Positions 53,720-63,495 of a stretch of 64,000 bases of DNA are shown in pieces (within the stretch, counting starts at the first letter, position 1; the number at the start of each line of letters is the position of its first letter). Location of the stretch: the NCBI RefSeq assembly GCF_900103415.1, contig NZ_FMXB01000003.1, positions 127,562-191,561 of the forward strand. The letters run 5' to 3'. The stretch comes from Methanobrevibacter millerae (GTDB lineage: Archaea; Methanobacteriota; Methanobacteria; Methanobacteriales; Methanobacteriaceae). Position numbers and translations under genes: made by a program. Under the pieces are notes generated by a model. The model was not told the DNA's origin and ran no database searches. It worked only from the letters and a program-made list of their open reading frames with translations.

Positions 53720-55303
53720 ATGACAGATAATAACTGGAAGTTAGTTGATGCATTTTTTGACAAATATGATTTGGTGGATCACCATATCAAGTCATACAAT
53801 GATTTCGTGAACAACAGAATTCAAAAAATCATTGATATCAGTGACCCAATCGTTATTGAAAACGATGAGGCTGATGAAGAAACTGGTGAAATCAAAAAAG
53901 TTAAATACACAGTTAAAACTGGAAATGTTAGGATTGCAAAACCATTCACTCGTGAAGCGGACGGTTCCAACAGTGACATCTATCCTACCGATGCCAGATT
54001 AAGAAACCTGAACTATTCAGCTCACATGTATCTTGAAATGGCATTGAACAAGGACGATGAGGAAAATCAATTGGAAGAAGTATATATCGGTGAATTGCCG
54101 GTCATGCTTAAATCCGATTACTGTTACCTTAACGGCCTTTCCGCTGAAGAGCTATTGGAGCATAAGGAAGACCCACAGGACCTGGGCGGATACTTCATTG
54201 TTAACGGTTCCGAAAGGGCTGTCGTTACTATGGAAGAGATTGCACCTAACAAGGTCATTCTTGAACGTGTAAAGGATGTTGAAGACAGGCACGCAAAAGC
54301 CGTCGTAACATCAATCAGAAGCGGTTTCAGAGCAAGAATTACCTTGGAATACAAAAAGCCACGTAAAAACAAGGCTTTCCTGAGAGTTTCATTCCCATAC
54401 GTTCCTGGTGAAATCCCACTCGTTATCCTATTGAGAGCTTTAGGTCTGTCCACAGATGAACAAATTATTACAAAAATCTCAGAAACGGATAATAATTTCC
54501 AGATGATTATTGCAGACGATATTCAAGTTTCCAATGAAGCTTTAAAACTCGATCCTGCGGAAATGGCTGATTTGACCATTGAAGAGAAAAATGAATACTT
54601 AACTACCGCAGCCATCAAATACATTGGAAACCGTGTTGCGTTCAAGATGTCCGAGGATTACCGTAAGCAGCGTGCTGAAGAGGTCATCGACCGTTACTTG
54701 TTACCTCATTTAGGTGACAGCGAAGAGAAACGTGCCGACAAGGCTACTTATTTAGCTGAAATGACTGAAATGCTGCTTGAAGTTATTCACGAACAAAGGG
54801 AACCTCACGATAAGGACCATTACACTAATAAAAGACTCAGAGTTTCTGGCGATTTAATGGAAGACCTTTTCAGAGTTGCATTTACCAGCTTAACCAGAGA
54901 CATGAGTTATCAACTTGAAAGAAGTATTTCCCGTGGAAAAGAACTTTCCATCAAGCAGGCAGTTCGTAGTGATGTCTTAACCGAAAACATCAAGCATGCA
55001 ATCGCTACCGGTAATTGGGTAGGCGGAAGAGCTGGTGTAAGTCAGCTTCTGGACAGAACCAGTTATATGGGTACCCTTTCTCACCTGAGACGTGTTGTAT
55101 CCCCATTGACAAGAAGCCAGCCTCACTTTGAAGCAAGAGATTTGCACCCAACCCAGTTCGGTAAGATCTGTCCTAACGAGACCCCGGAAGGACCGAATTG
55201 TGGTCTGGTTAAGAACCTTGCGCTTATGTGTAACATTTCAGAAGGTTCAGACGAACAGGAAATAAAGGACGTTATTGAAACCATGGATGTGGAATTGATT
55301 TAA
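53720..55303 (+). CDS. rpoB2: RNA polymerase subunit B'' (Rpo2 N-terminal half)
   Basis: The N-terminal half of the split second-largest subunit, 527 residues. It holds the protrusion and lobe and ends with the fork: LGGYFIVNGSERAVVTMEEI near 155, QLERSISRGKELSIKQAVRS near 395, VSQLLDRTSYMGTLSHLRRV near 440, PLTRSQPHFEARDLHPTQFG near 463 and CPNETPEGPNCGLVKNLALM near 487. Rifampicin-region equivalents are present. The start has a CTGGAGG site. The gene ends 12 nt before rpoB'. Length and content look normal, in contrast with the other three large subunits. Confidence 0.96.
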   Translation: MTDNNWKLVDAFFDKYDLVDHHIKSYNDFVNNRIQKIIDISDPIVIENDEADEETGEIKKVKYTVKTGNVRIAKPFTREADGSNSDIYPTDARLRNLNYSAHMYLEMALNKDDEENQLEEVYIGELPVMLKSDYCYLNGLSAEELLEHKEDPQDLGGYFIVNGSERAVVTMEEIAPNKVILERVKDVEDRHAKAVVTSIRSGFRARITLEYKKPRKNKAFLRVSFPYVPGEIPLVILLRALGLSTDEQIITKISETDNNFQMIIADDIQVSNEALKLDPAEMADLTIEEKNEYLTTAAIKYIGNRVAFKMSEDYRKQRAEEVIDRYLLPHLGDSEEKRADKATYLAEMTEMLLEVIHEQREPHDKDHYTNKRLRVSGDLMEDLFRVAFTSLTRDMSYQLERSISRGKELSIKQAVRSDVLTENIKHAIATGNWVGGRAGVSQLLDRTSYMGTLSHLRRVVSPLTRSQPHFEARDLHPTQFGKICPNETPEGPNCGLVKNLALMCNISEGSDEQEIKDVIETMDVELI

Positions 55304-55315
55304 GGAGGTGAAAAG

Positions 55316-55732
55316 TTGACTAAGGATTATACTAATGAAGATGTAGTGAAAGCATACAAGTATTTTGGATTTGATTCAATCGTAACCCCTAAGAAAGTCA
55401 GGGATATTCATGCAAAACTTGCAGAAAAGCATCACCCGGACAATGGCGGCGATGAAGAGAAAATGGCTGAAATCAATCTGCACAAGACAGTCATAGACAA
55501 GTTCTTCAAGCACCATCCAAAAATGAAAAGAAATACGAGACTCAATTTGGCTTTCGACGAATACTTTGAAGATTTAAATGATGAAGCAGCAAAAGTTGAA
55601 GAGGATGCCGGAGATATCATTGAAGAGGACATTGAAATTTCAACCGGCAATGAATTTGAAGACAACATCATTGAAGAGGATATCATTGAAGAAGACATTA
55701 TTGAGGAAGAACCTGTTGTAGAAGTGGAAGAA
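55316..55732 (+). other. J-domain-like and acidic-linker extension of RpoB'
   Basis: Codons for residues 1-139. The HPD codons are at 55433-55441. Residues 86-139 are mostly Glu, Asp, Ile and Val, with three [10 protein letters not shown] repeats. Confidence 0.75.
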
Positions 55733-57547
55733 CCACGCCTCAAAACAAAAATCTACATTAACGGTGAACTTTTCGGAACCTGTGACAATCCTGCAGAATT
55801 CACTCAGGAAATGAGGGAGAAAAGAAGAAAGGGACAGGTTTCCCATGAAATGAACATTACTTATTATGAAGACAACAATGAGATTTACATATTCAACGAC
55901 CCTGGAAGGGCAAGAAGGCCACTCATTATCGTTAAGGAAGGCCAGCCTCTCTTGACCGAAGACCACATCAACAAGGTGGCAAACGGCAAGCTCAGATGGG
56001 ATGATTTAATCGAAAAGGGTCTCATTGAATACCTCGATGCCGAAGAGGAGGAAAACTCATACATTGCAATGAGATTGAACGACCTGAACATGGATCACAC
56101 TCATTTGGAAATCGACCCTGCAACAATGCTCGGTATCTGTGCAGGAATCATTCCGTTTTCAGACCACAATTCCTCTCCAAGGAATACCATGGAAGCAGGT
56201 ATGACAAAGCAGGCTTTAGGATTATACGTATCCAATTACACCTTCCGTACCGATACGAGGGCACACTTACTGCACCATCCTCAAACCCCTATCGTTAAAA
56301 CACGTATCATTGACTCAACTAACTATGACTTAAGGCCGTCCGGCCAGAACTTTGTTGTCGCATTGATGAGTTATGAAGGATATAACATGGAAGACGCAAT
56401 GGTTATCAACAAGGGTTCTCTTGAAAGGGGATTGGGAAGGTCATCATTCTTCAGATCATACGACACTTCAGAAAAGAGATACCCTGGTGGTCAGGTGGAT
56501 AATTTCGAAGTTCCTGACAAAAACATCAAGGGATACCGTTCCGAAGAGGCTTACAGACACCTTGATGAATTCGGTGTTGTCAACCCTGAATCATACGTCG
56601 AATCCGGTGACGTTCTAATCGGTAAGACCTCACCTCCAAGATTCTTGGGTGAGTTCGATGAGCTTGCAAGTGCAGCTGAAAAAAGAAGAGAAACCTCAGT
56701 TACCGTACGTCACGGTGAAAAAGGTATTGTTGATGCTGTTCTTTTAACCGAAACCGTTGAAGGCTCAAGACTTGCCAAAATCAGGGTAAGGGATACAAGA
56801 CAGCCTGAATTCGGGGACAAATTTGCATCAAGGCACGGTCAGAAAGGTGTTATCGGTTTGATTTTATCTCCTGAAGACGTTCCTTTCACTGAATTCGGTG
56901 TCGTTCCTGATTTAATTGTTAATCCGCACGCTATTCCTTCAAGGATGTCCGTCGGTCAGGTGCTTGAAATGGTTGCCGGTAAGGCAGGATGTCTTGAAGG
57001 TGAACGTATCGACGGTACTCCGTTCAACAAGGAACTTGAAAAGACCATCAAGCAGCACTTGCTGAACCACGGATTCGAATCAGCAGGATGTGAATCATTA
57101 TACAACGGCGTAACCGGTGAAAGAATCGAGGCCGAAATTTTCGTTGGAGTTGCCTATTATCAGAAACTTCATCACATGACGACAGATAAGGTTTACGCAC
57201 GTTCCAGAGGTCCTGTGCAAGTGCTTACACGTCAGCCTACTGAAGGTAGGGCACGTGAAGGTGGTTTAAGGTTTGGAGAAATGGAAAGAGACTGTCTCAT
57301 TGCACACGGTGCAGCATTAACCTTAAAGGAAAGACTTTTAGACGAATCAGACAAATACGAAGCTATTGTCTGTGAAAACTGTGGTATGCTGGCCGTCGAA
57401 GACAAGAACAGGAACAAGAAATACTGTCCTATCTGCGGAGACGTTGAAACCTATCCTGTCGAAATATCATACGCATTTAAATTATTGTTAGACGAACTTA
57501 AGAGCTTATGTATCTTCCCTAAATTAGTTTTAGGAGACAAAGCATAA
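55316..57547 (+). CDS. rpoB1: RNA polymerase subunit B' with an N-terminal J-domain-like extension
   Basis: The C-terminal half of the split Rpo2 subunit, 743 residues. From about residue 140 it is standard B': [36 protein letters not shown] near 350, [20 protein letters not shown] near 502 with hybrid-binding lysines, and the C-terminal zinc clamp [20 protein letters not shown]. The first 138 residues are extra. Residues 10-66 look like a DnaJ J domain ([20 protein letters not shown], then [20 protein letters not shown]) with the HPD signature at 40-42. Residues 86-140 are an acidic linker with repeated IIEED. The TTG start has a near-perfect GGAGGTGA site, so the extension is translated. 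It is encoded at the point where B'' and B' are split. Confidence 0.95.
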   Translation: MTKDYTNEDVVKAYKYFGFDSIVTPKKVRDIHAKLAEKHHPDNGGDEEKMAEINLHKTVIDKFFKHHPKMKRNTRLNLAFDEYFEDLNDEAAKVEEDAGDIIEEDIEISTGNEFEDNIIEEDIIEEDIIEEEPVVEVEEPRLKTKIYINGELFGTCDNPAEFTQEMREKRRKGQVSHEMNITYYEDNNEIYIFNDPGRARRPLIIVKEGQPLLTEDHINKVANGKLRWDDLIEKGLIEYLDAEEEENSYIAMRLNDLNMDHTHLEIDPATMLGICAGIIPFSDHNSSPRNTMEAGMTKQALGLYVSNYTFRTDTRAHLLHHPQTPIVKTRIIDSTNYDLRPSGQNFVVALMSYEGYNMEDAMVINKGSLERGLGRSSFFRSYDTSEKRYPGGQVDNFEVPDKNIKGYRSEEAYRHLDEFGVVNPESYVESGDVLIGKTSPPRFLGEFDELASAAEKRRETSVTVRHGEKGIVDAVLLTETVEGSRLAKIRVRDTRQPEFGDKFASRHGQKGVIGLILSPEDVPFTEFGVVPDLIVNPHAIPSRMSVGQVLEMVAGKAGCLEGERIDGTPFNKELEKTIKQHLLNHGFESAGCESLYNGVTGERIEAEIFVGVAYYQKLHHMTTDKVYARSRGPVQVLTRQPTEGRAREGGLRFGEMERDCLIAHGAALTLKERLLDESDKYEAIVCENCGMLAVEDKNRNKKYCPICGDVETYPVEISYAFKLLLDELKSLCIFPKLVLGDKA

Positions 57548-57565
57548 TTTGAAGGAGCCAATACT

Positions 57566-60565
57566 TTGAAAGAATTTATCAAAAAAATCGAAAGAATTAA
57601 CTTTGGACTAATGTCTCCAGAGGATATTCGTAGCATGTCTGTTGTTCGCGTTGAAACTCCAGATACTTATGACTCTGATGGTTATCCAATTGAAAACGGT
57701 TTGATGGATCCACGTTTAGGAGTTTTGGATCCTTCCCTCAAGTGCCATACCTGTGGAGTAAGAGGAGGGGACTGTCAAGGACACTTCGGAAGCATTGAGC
57801 TTGCAAGACCTGTTCTTCACGTTGGTTTTGGTGATATCATTCACAAAATCCTGCGTTCAACCTGTAACGAGTGCGGACGTGTTCTCTTAAATCCTGATGA
57901 AATTTTCTATTATCATGAAAAAATCGAAGAGGCCTTGGAAAACAAGAAAAACATCTCAAAAATCCTAAAAGAGGTTTACACAAAATCCAAGAGGGACATG
58001 AAGGAAAAACCTGCTGAAGACGAAGAAATCGATGAGAAATACTGCTGTCCTCACTGTGGTACTCCTCAGCTTCCTGTAACCTTGGATAAGCCTACAAGCA
58101 TTTTCCAGGATGACTATAAGCTTACAGCTTCCGAAATCAGGAAAAGGCTTGAAAGAATCACTGACGATGACATGTACATCTTAGGTATCAACCCTGAAGT
58201 TGCAAGACCTGAATGGCTTGTTTTAACAGTTTTACCTGTTCCTCCAGTAACTGTAAGGCCGTCAATTACCCTTGATACCGGTGAACGTTCAGAGGACGAC
58301 CTGACTCACAAACTGGTAGATATTTTACGTATCAATCAGAGACTGGTTGAAAACATGGAAGCAGGAGCTCCGCAACTAATCGTTGAAGACTTATGGGACT
58401 TATTACAATATCACGTTACCACTTACTTTGATAACGAAGCTGATGGCACTCCACCATCTAAACACAGGTCAGGAAGGCCACTTAAAACATTGACCCAAAG
58501 GTTAAAGGGAAAAGAAGGAAGATTCAGATCCAACTTATCCGGTAAGCGTGTAAACTTCTCAGCACGTACCGTAATCTCTCCGGACCCTAACATCAGTATC
58601 AACGAGGTCGGTGTTCCTGAAATGATTGCAAAAGAGGTAACCGTACCTGCTTACGTTAACGACTGGAACATTGACGAGCTCAAGAAATGCGTTGAAAACG
58701 GTCCTGACGTGCACCCTGGTGCAAACTACATGATTACCGAATCCGGAAACAGAAGGAAAATCAATGAGGAAACCAAGGAATTCATCCTTGAGAACTTAAA
58801 ACCGGGCGATATCGTAGAAAGGCACCTCAGAGACGGAGACATGGTACTGTTCAACCGTCAGCCTTCACTTCACAGAATGAGTATGATGGCTCACGAAGTA
58901 AGGGTATTGCCTTACAAGACTTTCAGGCTTAATTTATGTGTATGTCCTCCTTACAATGCGGATTTCGACGGAGACGAAATGAACATGCACGTTTTCCAGA
59001 CCGACGAATCCCGTGCCGAAGCAAAATCACTGATGCGTGTACAGGAACACATATTGTCTCCAAGGTTCGGTGGACCTATTATCGGTGCAATCCACGACCA
59101 CATTTCAGGAGCATACCTTTTAACCAGAAAATCAATGAAATTCACAGAAGAGCAAGCTTTACAAATCATTAGAAAATCACACCTTGCAATCCCTGAAAAC
59201 GACGGAGAAAAATGGCTTTTAAAAGCGGAGTCACATGAAACTCCTGAAGTCGAATCAGAAATAGCCAAAAAGACCAAAAACGTCAGGGGAACCAAGGAAG
59301 ATAAGCAAACTTACCTCAATACATTGGACTTGACTGAAGACGAAAAGGCAAAACGTCTCAAGGCAAACAAATGGAACGATGAGGAAAAAGAAATCATCAA
59401 ATCCATTGCCCATGACAGAATCGCAAAAGAAATCAGGCAAAAATACGAAGACCAGTCTGCAGTCGACAACACAGAGTCAATCATTGAGAAAGCAAACGGC
59501 GAGGAATGGACAGGTAAGGAACTCTTCTCATTACTCTTGCCTAATCAAATGAACTTAACATATAAGGCTGAAATCTGTACCAAATGCGGTCAGTGTGATA
59601 AAATATTAAGGGAAACCCCTAAAGATGAGATTGACTACGACACATTATGTCCTATCGACGCATATGTGGTCATTGAAAACGGAATCCTCAAACATGGTGT
59701 AATCGACGAAAAAGCATACGGATCCATGTCCGGTCAGATTTTGGATAAAATCGTTAAGGAATACGGTCCGGGAAGAGCTAAGGAATTCTTAGACAGATCA
59801 ACTGACTTGGCTATTTGCGGAATCATGGTAACGGGAATTACCACCAGTCTAAACGACGAGGAAATTCCTGAAGAGGCTCAGGCAAGAATCAATGAGCACT
59901 TACAGCTTTCAGAAGAAAAAGTAGACAGATTAATTGAAGCTTATAATGACGGTTATCTTGACGCATTACCTGGTAGAAGCCTTGAAGAGACCCTGGAAAT
60001 GAGAATCATGCAGGTTCTCGGGGAAGCAAGGGACAAATCCGGTGAAATCGCAGAGGATTATCTTACAATGGCTCACAACCACTCCGTTGTAATGGCACGT
60101 ACAGGTGCTAGGGCATCCATGCTGAACCTTACCCAGATTACTTCCTGTGTAGGACAGCAGGCTGTTAGGGGTGGACGTATCCACAGGGGTTACATAGAAA
60201 GAACCCTTCCTCACTTCAAAAGAAACGAATTGGGGGCAAAGGCTAAAGGATTTGTACATTCAAGCTATAAGTCCGGTCTCGACCCAATCGAATTCTTCTT
60301 CCACGCTATGGGTGGACGTGAAGGACTGGTAGATACAGCTATTCGTACAGCTCAATCCGGTTACATGCAAAGAAGGCTTGTAAACGCGCTTCAGGACCTG
60401 CAGGTAAAACCGTCAGGACTTGTAACCGACAATCAAAGCAATGTTGTTCAAAGGGTCTTTGGTGACGACGGTGTCGATCCGGCCAAAAGTGACTTCGGTA
60501 GAGCAGCAAACTTTGACAAACTTATTGATGAAATAAGATTAGCAGAAAAAGAGGCAGGTAAATAA
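57566..60565 (+). CDS. rpoA1: RNA polymerase subunit A' with a charged insertion
   Basis: The N-terminal part of the split largest subunit, 999 residues. Features: zinc sites [16 protein letters not shown] near 60 and [11 protein letters not shown] near 160, the lid/rudder and switch region [20 protein letters not shown] near 316, and the catalytic Mg loop [10 protein letters not shown] at 464-473. The bridge-helix region [20 protein letters not shown] is near the C-terminus. Between Trp550 and Trp648 lies a Lys/Glu-rich insert of about 95 residues with no counterpart I know in other archaeal A'. A cysteine group [10 protein letters not shown]...CPIDAYVV follows near 672. The TTG start has a GGAG site; a gap of 11 nt leads to A''. 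Confidence 0.95.
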   Translation: MKEFIKKIERINFGLMSPEDIRSMSVVRVETPDTYDSDGYPIENGLMDPRLGVLDPSLKCHTCGVRGGDCQGHFGSIELARPVLHVGFGDIIHKILRSTCNECGRVLLNPDEIFYYHEKIEEALENKKNISKILKEVYTKSKRDMKEKPAEDEEIDEKYCCPHCGTPQLPVTLDKPTSIFQDDYKLTASEIRKRLERITDDDMYILGINPEVARPEWLVLTVLPVPPVTVRPSITLDTGERSEDDLTHKLVDILRINQRLVENMEAGAPQLIVEDLWDLLQYHVTTYFDNEADGTPPSKHRSGRPLKTLTQRLKGKEGRFRSNLSGKRVNFSARTVISPDPNISINEVGVPEMIAKEVTVPAYVNDWNIDELKKCVENGPDVHPGANYMITESGNRRKINEETKEFILENLKPGDIVERHLRDGDMVLFNRQPSLHRMSMMAHEVRVLPYKTFRLNLCVCPPYNADFDGDEMNMHVFQTDESRAEAKSLMRVQEHILSPRFGGPIIGAIHDHISGAYLLTRKSMKFTEEQALQIIRKSHLAIPENDGEKWLLKAESHETPEVESEIAKKTKNVRGTKEDKQTYLNTLDLTEDEKAKRLKANKWNDEEKEIIKSIAHDRIAKEIRQKYEDQSAVDNTESIIEKANGEEWTGKELFSLLLPNQMNLTYKAEICTKCGQCDKILRETPKDEIDYDTLCPIDAYVVIENGILKHGVIDEKAYGSMSGQILDKIVKEYGPGRAKEFLDRSTDLAICGIMVTGITTSLNDEEIPEEAQARINEHLQLSEEKVDRLIEAYNDGYLDALPGRSLEETLEMRIMQVLGEARDKSGEIAEDYLTMAHNHSVVMARTGARASMLNLTQITSCVGQQAVRGGRIHRGYIERTLPHFKRNELGAKAKGFVHSSYKSGLDPIEFFFHAMGGREGLVDTAIRTAQSGYMQRRLVNALQDLQVKPSGLVTDNQSNVVQRVFGDDGVDPAKSDFGRAANFDKLIDEIRLAEKEAGK
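59213..59500 (+). other. Charged insertion in RpoA'
   Basis: Codons for residues 550-645, rich in Lys, Glu, Asp and Thr, with likely helices around [20 protein letters not shown]. It interrupts the segment joining the cleft to the funnel region (next conserved text: [15 protein letters not shown]). Confidence 0.6.
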
Positions 60566-60576
60566 GGGGTGTAAAT

Positions 60577-60930
60577 ATGGATGAATTAATTGAAAAAGTG
60601 AATAATACTTTGGAAATGCGCAGTATTTGCATTCCAGAAGATTTTGACGTTAGAAACGTTTTGGTCGATTACGATTCAATCGACATTACCGATGATGTTT
60701 TTGAAGAAATCATCATCAAGTTCAAAAACATCAACATGGTAAGCGACCTGCTTTCTTCATATGACATTGACTTTGTCGAATTTTCACAAAGCCTGGAGGA
60801 AAGGGACATAGATATTCCTAATTTCTACTATATTAAAAATATTCTGGCCAATTATCCTGAAGGATTATCCTCAGATGATTTGGAAAGTGTTATGGATGAA
60901 TTAGGTCTTATCGACAAGATTTTAAAAATC
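60577..60930 (+). repeat. Internal helical repeats at the RpoA'' N-terminus
   Basis: Codons for residues 1-118 contain two units similar to the native unit at 122-155: hydrophobic-x-hydrophobic-P, an aromatic two or three residues later, then (I/L)-(T/S)-(D/S)-D followed by a helix. Pro spacings are 61 and 46 residues. Confidence 0.5.
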
Positions 60931-62076
60931 CTAATCGATAAGGGAATCGAGTTTCCAAAGGGTTATGTTGAAGATTTGGCTGATGCTTATGTTCGTCGTG
61001 ACTTGACTGATGATGAATTAAGCCAGCTTGTAGAGAAACTGAAAACTGCCTATGACCGAGCTCATGTAGAAGCTGGAGAGGCTGTTGGAACAGTAGCTGC
61101 ACAATCTGTAGGTGAACCTGGTACACAGATGACCATGCGTACTTTTCACTATGCAGGGGTTACTGAGTTAAACGTAACATTGGGTCTTCCAAGACTTATT
61201 GAAATTGTTGACGCAAGAAAAGACATTGCAACTCCAACAATGGACATTTACTTTGAGGAAGACAAACGTTTCGACGAGGAATTCGTCAAGACTTTGGCCA
61301 ATAAGATTGGTAAAAGTACTGTAAACGATATTCTCGAAGAAGACGGATTCAATTTGAATTACGCTGAAATGCAGGTTGAAGCTACATTGTCAGACAAGAA
61401 AATTGACGAAAGAAGGCTCGTCAAAGAGGATATTATTCAGAAAATCGAGTCAGACTTCAAGAAAGAGAAACCGGAAATCAACGGAAATCTCATAATTATC
61501 AAGCCTAAACAGAAAGAGGGCAAGGAACCTCATCACATCATTCGTGAACTTCGTCTGTTGGCTGATAAGGTCCGTGATTTACAGGTCAGTGGTGTCAAAA
61601 AGATCGGTAAGGTCATTATCCGTAAGGATGAGGAATGGGTCATTCACACTGAAGGATCCAACCTTAAGGAAATTTTGGATATGCCTGGAATTGATCCTAA
61701 AAGAACCACTACCAACAGTATCCGTGAGATAGAAGACGTTTTAGGAATTGAAGCTGCTCGTCAATCAATTATCAACGAAGCGAATAATACTCTCGCAGAG
61801 CAGGGTCTTACTGTTGACGTAAGGCACATTATGTTAGTTGCAGATATCATGACTTCCGAAGGTGAAGTTAAATCAATCGGAAGACACGGTATTAGTGGTG
61901 AAAAATCAAGTGTTTTAGCACGTGCAGCGTTTGAAGAAACCGGTAAGCATTTGCTTAACGCAAGTATTCGCGGTGAAGTGGATGACTTGACTGGTATCAT
62001 CGAAAATATTATTATTGGACAACCAATACCTCTTGGTACCGGATCAATCGGTGTCAAAATGGCAAAAAATGAATAG
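60577..62076 (+). CDS. rpoA2: RNA polymerase subunit A'' with repeated N-terminal extension
   Basis: The C-terminal part of the largest subunit, 499 residues. The trigger-loop region [20 protein letters not shown] (170-189) and [20 protein letters not shown] are intact, as is the C-terminal [18 protein letters not shown]. The conserved archaeal A'' fold begins near residue 120. Residues 15-118 look like two additional copies of that first unit: R-S-I-C-I-P(20)..ITDD, R-D-I-D-I-P(81)..LSSDD and K-G-I-E-F-P(127)..LTDD, each with about 18-19 residues from Pro to Asp-Asp. The ATG has a GGGGTGT site 11 nt after A', so the extension is encoded at the A'/A'' split. Confidence 0.95.
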   Translation: MDELIEKVNNTLEMRSICIPEDFDVRNVLVDYDSIDITDDVFEEIIIKFKNINMVSDLLSSYDIDFVEFSQSLEERDIDIPNFYYIKNILANYPEGLSSDDLESVMDELGLIDKILKILIDKGIEFPKGYVEDLADAYVRRDLTDDELSQLVEKLKTAYDRAHVEAGEAVGTVAAQSVGEPGTQMTMRTFHYAGVTELNVTLGLPRLIEIVDARKDIATPTMDIYFEEDKRFDEEFVKTLANKIGKSTVNDILEEDGFNLNYAEMQVEATLSDKKIDERRLVKEDIIQKIESDFKKEKPEINGNLIIIKPKQKEGKEPHHIIRELRLLADKVRDLQVSGVKKIGKVIIRKDEEWVIHTEGSNLKEILDMPGIDPKRTTTNSIREIEDVLGIEAARQSIINEANNTLAEQGLTVDVRHIMLVADIMTSEGEVKSIGRHGISGEKSSVLARAAFEETGKHLLNASIRGEVDDLTGIIENIIIGQPIPLGTGSIGVKMAKNE

Positions 62077-62084
62077 GAGGCTAG

Positions 62085-62384
62085 ATGATGGACGTAGATA
62101 GAGGAATCAGAGTTGCTGTCGATACTGGTGATGTGACTTTAGGCTCTGAAAAATCAATTCAATCTTTAAAATTAGGTAAAGGTCAACTTGTTGTTGTCGC
62201 ACAGAACGCACCTAAAGATATCCTTGAAGATGTTGAATACTATGCAAGACTCTCAGAAATCCCTTGTCATGTTTATGACGGAACAAGTGTCGATTTGGGT
62301 TCTGTTTGTGGTAAACCATTTACAGTTGCTACATTAATCATTAACGATCCAGGAGATTCTACTATATTAGACGATTTGAGGTAG
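62085..62384 (+). CDS. rpl30e: 50S ribosomal protein L30e
   Basis: A ribosomal L30e of about 98-99 residues with the L7Ae-like fold: VDRGIRVAVDTGDVTLGSEK near residue 4, SIQSLKLGKGQLVVVAQNAP near 25, and CGKPFTVATLIINDPGDSTI near the end. In many archaea L30e sits between rpoA'' and nusA, as here. GGAGG precedes two successive ATGs (62085 and 62088); either could be used. nusA starts 6 nt after the stop. Confidence 0.95.
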   Translation: MMDVDRGIRVAVDTGDVTLGSEKSIQSLKLGKGQLVVVAQNAPKDILEDVEYYARLSEIPCHVYDGTSVDLGSVCGKPFTVATLIINDPGDSTILDDLR

Positions 62385-62390
62385 ATTTAA

Positions 62391-62822
62391 GTGTCTATTA
62401 AATTTGGTGCAAGTGAGATTAGATTCATAGCTTTATTTGAAAACATGACTGGAGCTATGGTTAAGGATTGCATTATCGATGATGATAACAATAAGGTTAC
62501 TTTCGTTGTTAAGCAAGGCGATATGGGCTTAGCTATCGGTAAGAGAGGAAGTACCGTATCAAAAGTTCAAAGAGCAGTGGACAGGGGAGTAGAAGTCATT
62601 GAATACAATGAAGACCCTGAACAGTTCGTCAGAAACATTTTATCTCCGGCTGAGTTGCAGAGCGTAAAGATAACAACCAGAAAAAGCGGAGAAAAAATTG
62701 CTGCTGTTGCAACAGACAATACCAATAAGCGCATAGCCATTGGTAAAGGCGGCATTAACATTGAAAGGGCTAAAGTATTAGCTAATAGACTACATGATAT
62801 AGACAATATAATTTTAAAATAG
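62391..62822 (+). CDS. nusA: Archaeal NusA-like transcription factor
   Basis: A 143-residue NusA made only of two KH domains, as in other archaea. KH1 GxxG is IGKRGSTVSKVQRAV near 48; KH2 GxxG is IGKGGINIERAKVLANRL near 117. It binds RNA and presumably acts on elongation or termination. The start is GTG at 62391; no clear ribosome site other than the overlap with the end of L30e. In many archaea rps12, rps7 and the elongation factor genes follow; here a terminator and opposite-strand genes follow instead. Confidence 0.94.
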   Translation: MSIKFGASEIRFIALFENMTGAMVKDCIIDDDNNKVTFVVKQGDMGLAIGKRGSTVSKVQRAVDRGVEVIEYNEDPEQFVRNILSPAELQSVKITTRKSGEKIAAVATDNTNKRIAIGKGGINIERAKVLANRLHDIDNIILK

Positions 62823-62838
62823 CTTTAATTAGCTATTT
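62817..62838 (+). terminator. Terminator overlapping the nusA stop codon
   Basis: AAATAGCT and AGCTATTT form a perfect 8-bp stem around TTAATT, followed by T-rich sequence. The TAG stop lies in the 5' arm. Confidence 0.7.
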
Positions 62839-63162
62839 TTCAATTTATTTTTTTTAAAACTTTTTTTTAATTTAATCTCGTAACTATTTTTTGAAACTGA
62901 TTTTTGCTTTTTAGCTTTAGCTATTGAATAGTTAACGTTTGCGTTAATATAATTAATACCTGCTTTTTTCTTTTCATTAAATTGAGTGAACTTTCAATTA
63001 ATGCTGGGGTATCTGGAAATAAAATCTGATTTTAGGCCGTGATATATATCAAGTATTTCAAAAAGTGAGTTTTGAATAGCTATTGGCGGGCATTAATTCA
63101 AATCAAATATTACTTAAAATAAGAAGAAATAAAAAAAATAAAAATTTAAACTCGTAAATGCA
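62839..63162. other. AT-rich intergenic region between converging units
   Basis: About 320 nt with no gene. The only visible structure is TTAACG-TTTG-CGTTAA at 62932-62947, a perfect 6-bp inverted repeat. It lies between converging genes, so promoters are not expected. Confidence 0.5.
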
Positions 63163-63486
63163 TTATAACTTTTTTAATCTGGAAGATTCGCCGTCACCAT
63201 ATTCATTGAGACTGTAGAGCTTCTTTTCTTCATAATCAATCGTTGATGCGAATTGAACGTCGGTAGGTACATCCTTTTCAAGAAAGTCTAATGTCTTTCT
63301 GTTTTCGTTCTTGAATCCCTTGAATATTACTGCAAAGAGTACCAGAAATCCCAAAACCACTAAAATGAAAATCATGTTCTTGACGTAAAAAAATGAAATC
63401 GGAGACAATATTAAAAGAAACATGACGACTGATCCCAAAATCAGATAGTGAATGAGAGTCCTGTTCGAATCATTATTATTTTTCAT
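63163..63486 (-). CDS. Small membrane protein encoded behind cas6
   Basis: A 107-residue protein with two adjacent hydrophobic helices (about 11-31 and 33-51) and a soluble C-terminal tail (TDVQFASTIDYEEKKLYSLN then EYGDGESSRLKKL). I know no family. Its ribosome site AGGTGTTTTAG overlaps the cas6 stop and it begins 9 nt later, so the two are translationally coupled. It may be an accessory of the CRISPR locus or an unrelated passenger. Confidence 0.55.
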   Translation of the reverse strand: MKNNNDSNRTLIHYLILGSVVMFLLILSPISFFYVKNMIFILVVLGFLVLFAVIFKGFKNENRKTLDFLEKDVPTDVQFASTIDYEEKKLYSLNEYGDGESSRLKKL

Positions 63487-63495
63487 CTAAAACAC

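Noticed and set aside
62932..62947. TTAACG-TTTG-CGTTAA inverted repeat between converging genes
   Set aside because: Short, AT-rich, and not near any start; too likely by chance to call an operator.
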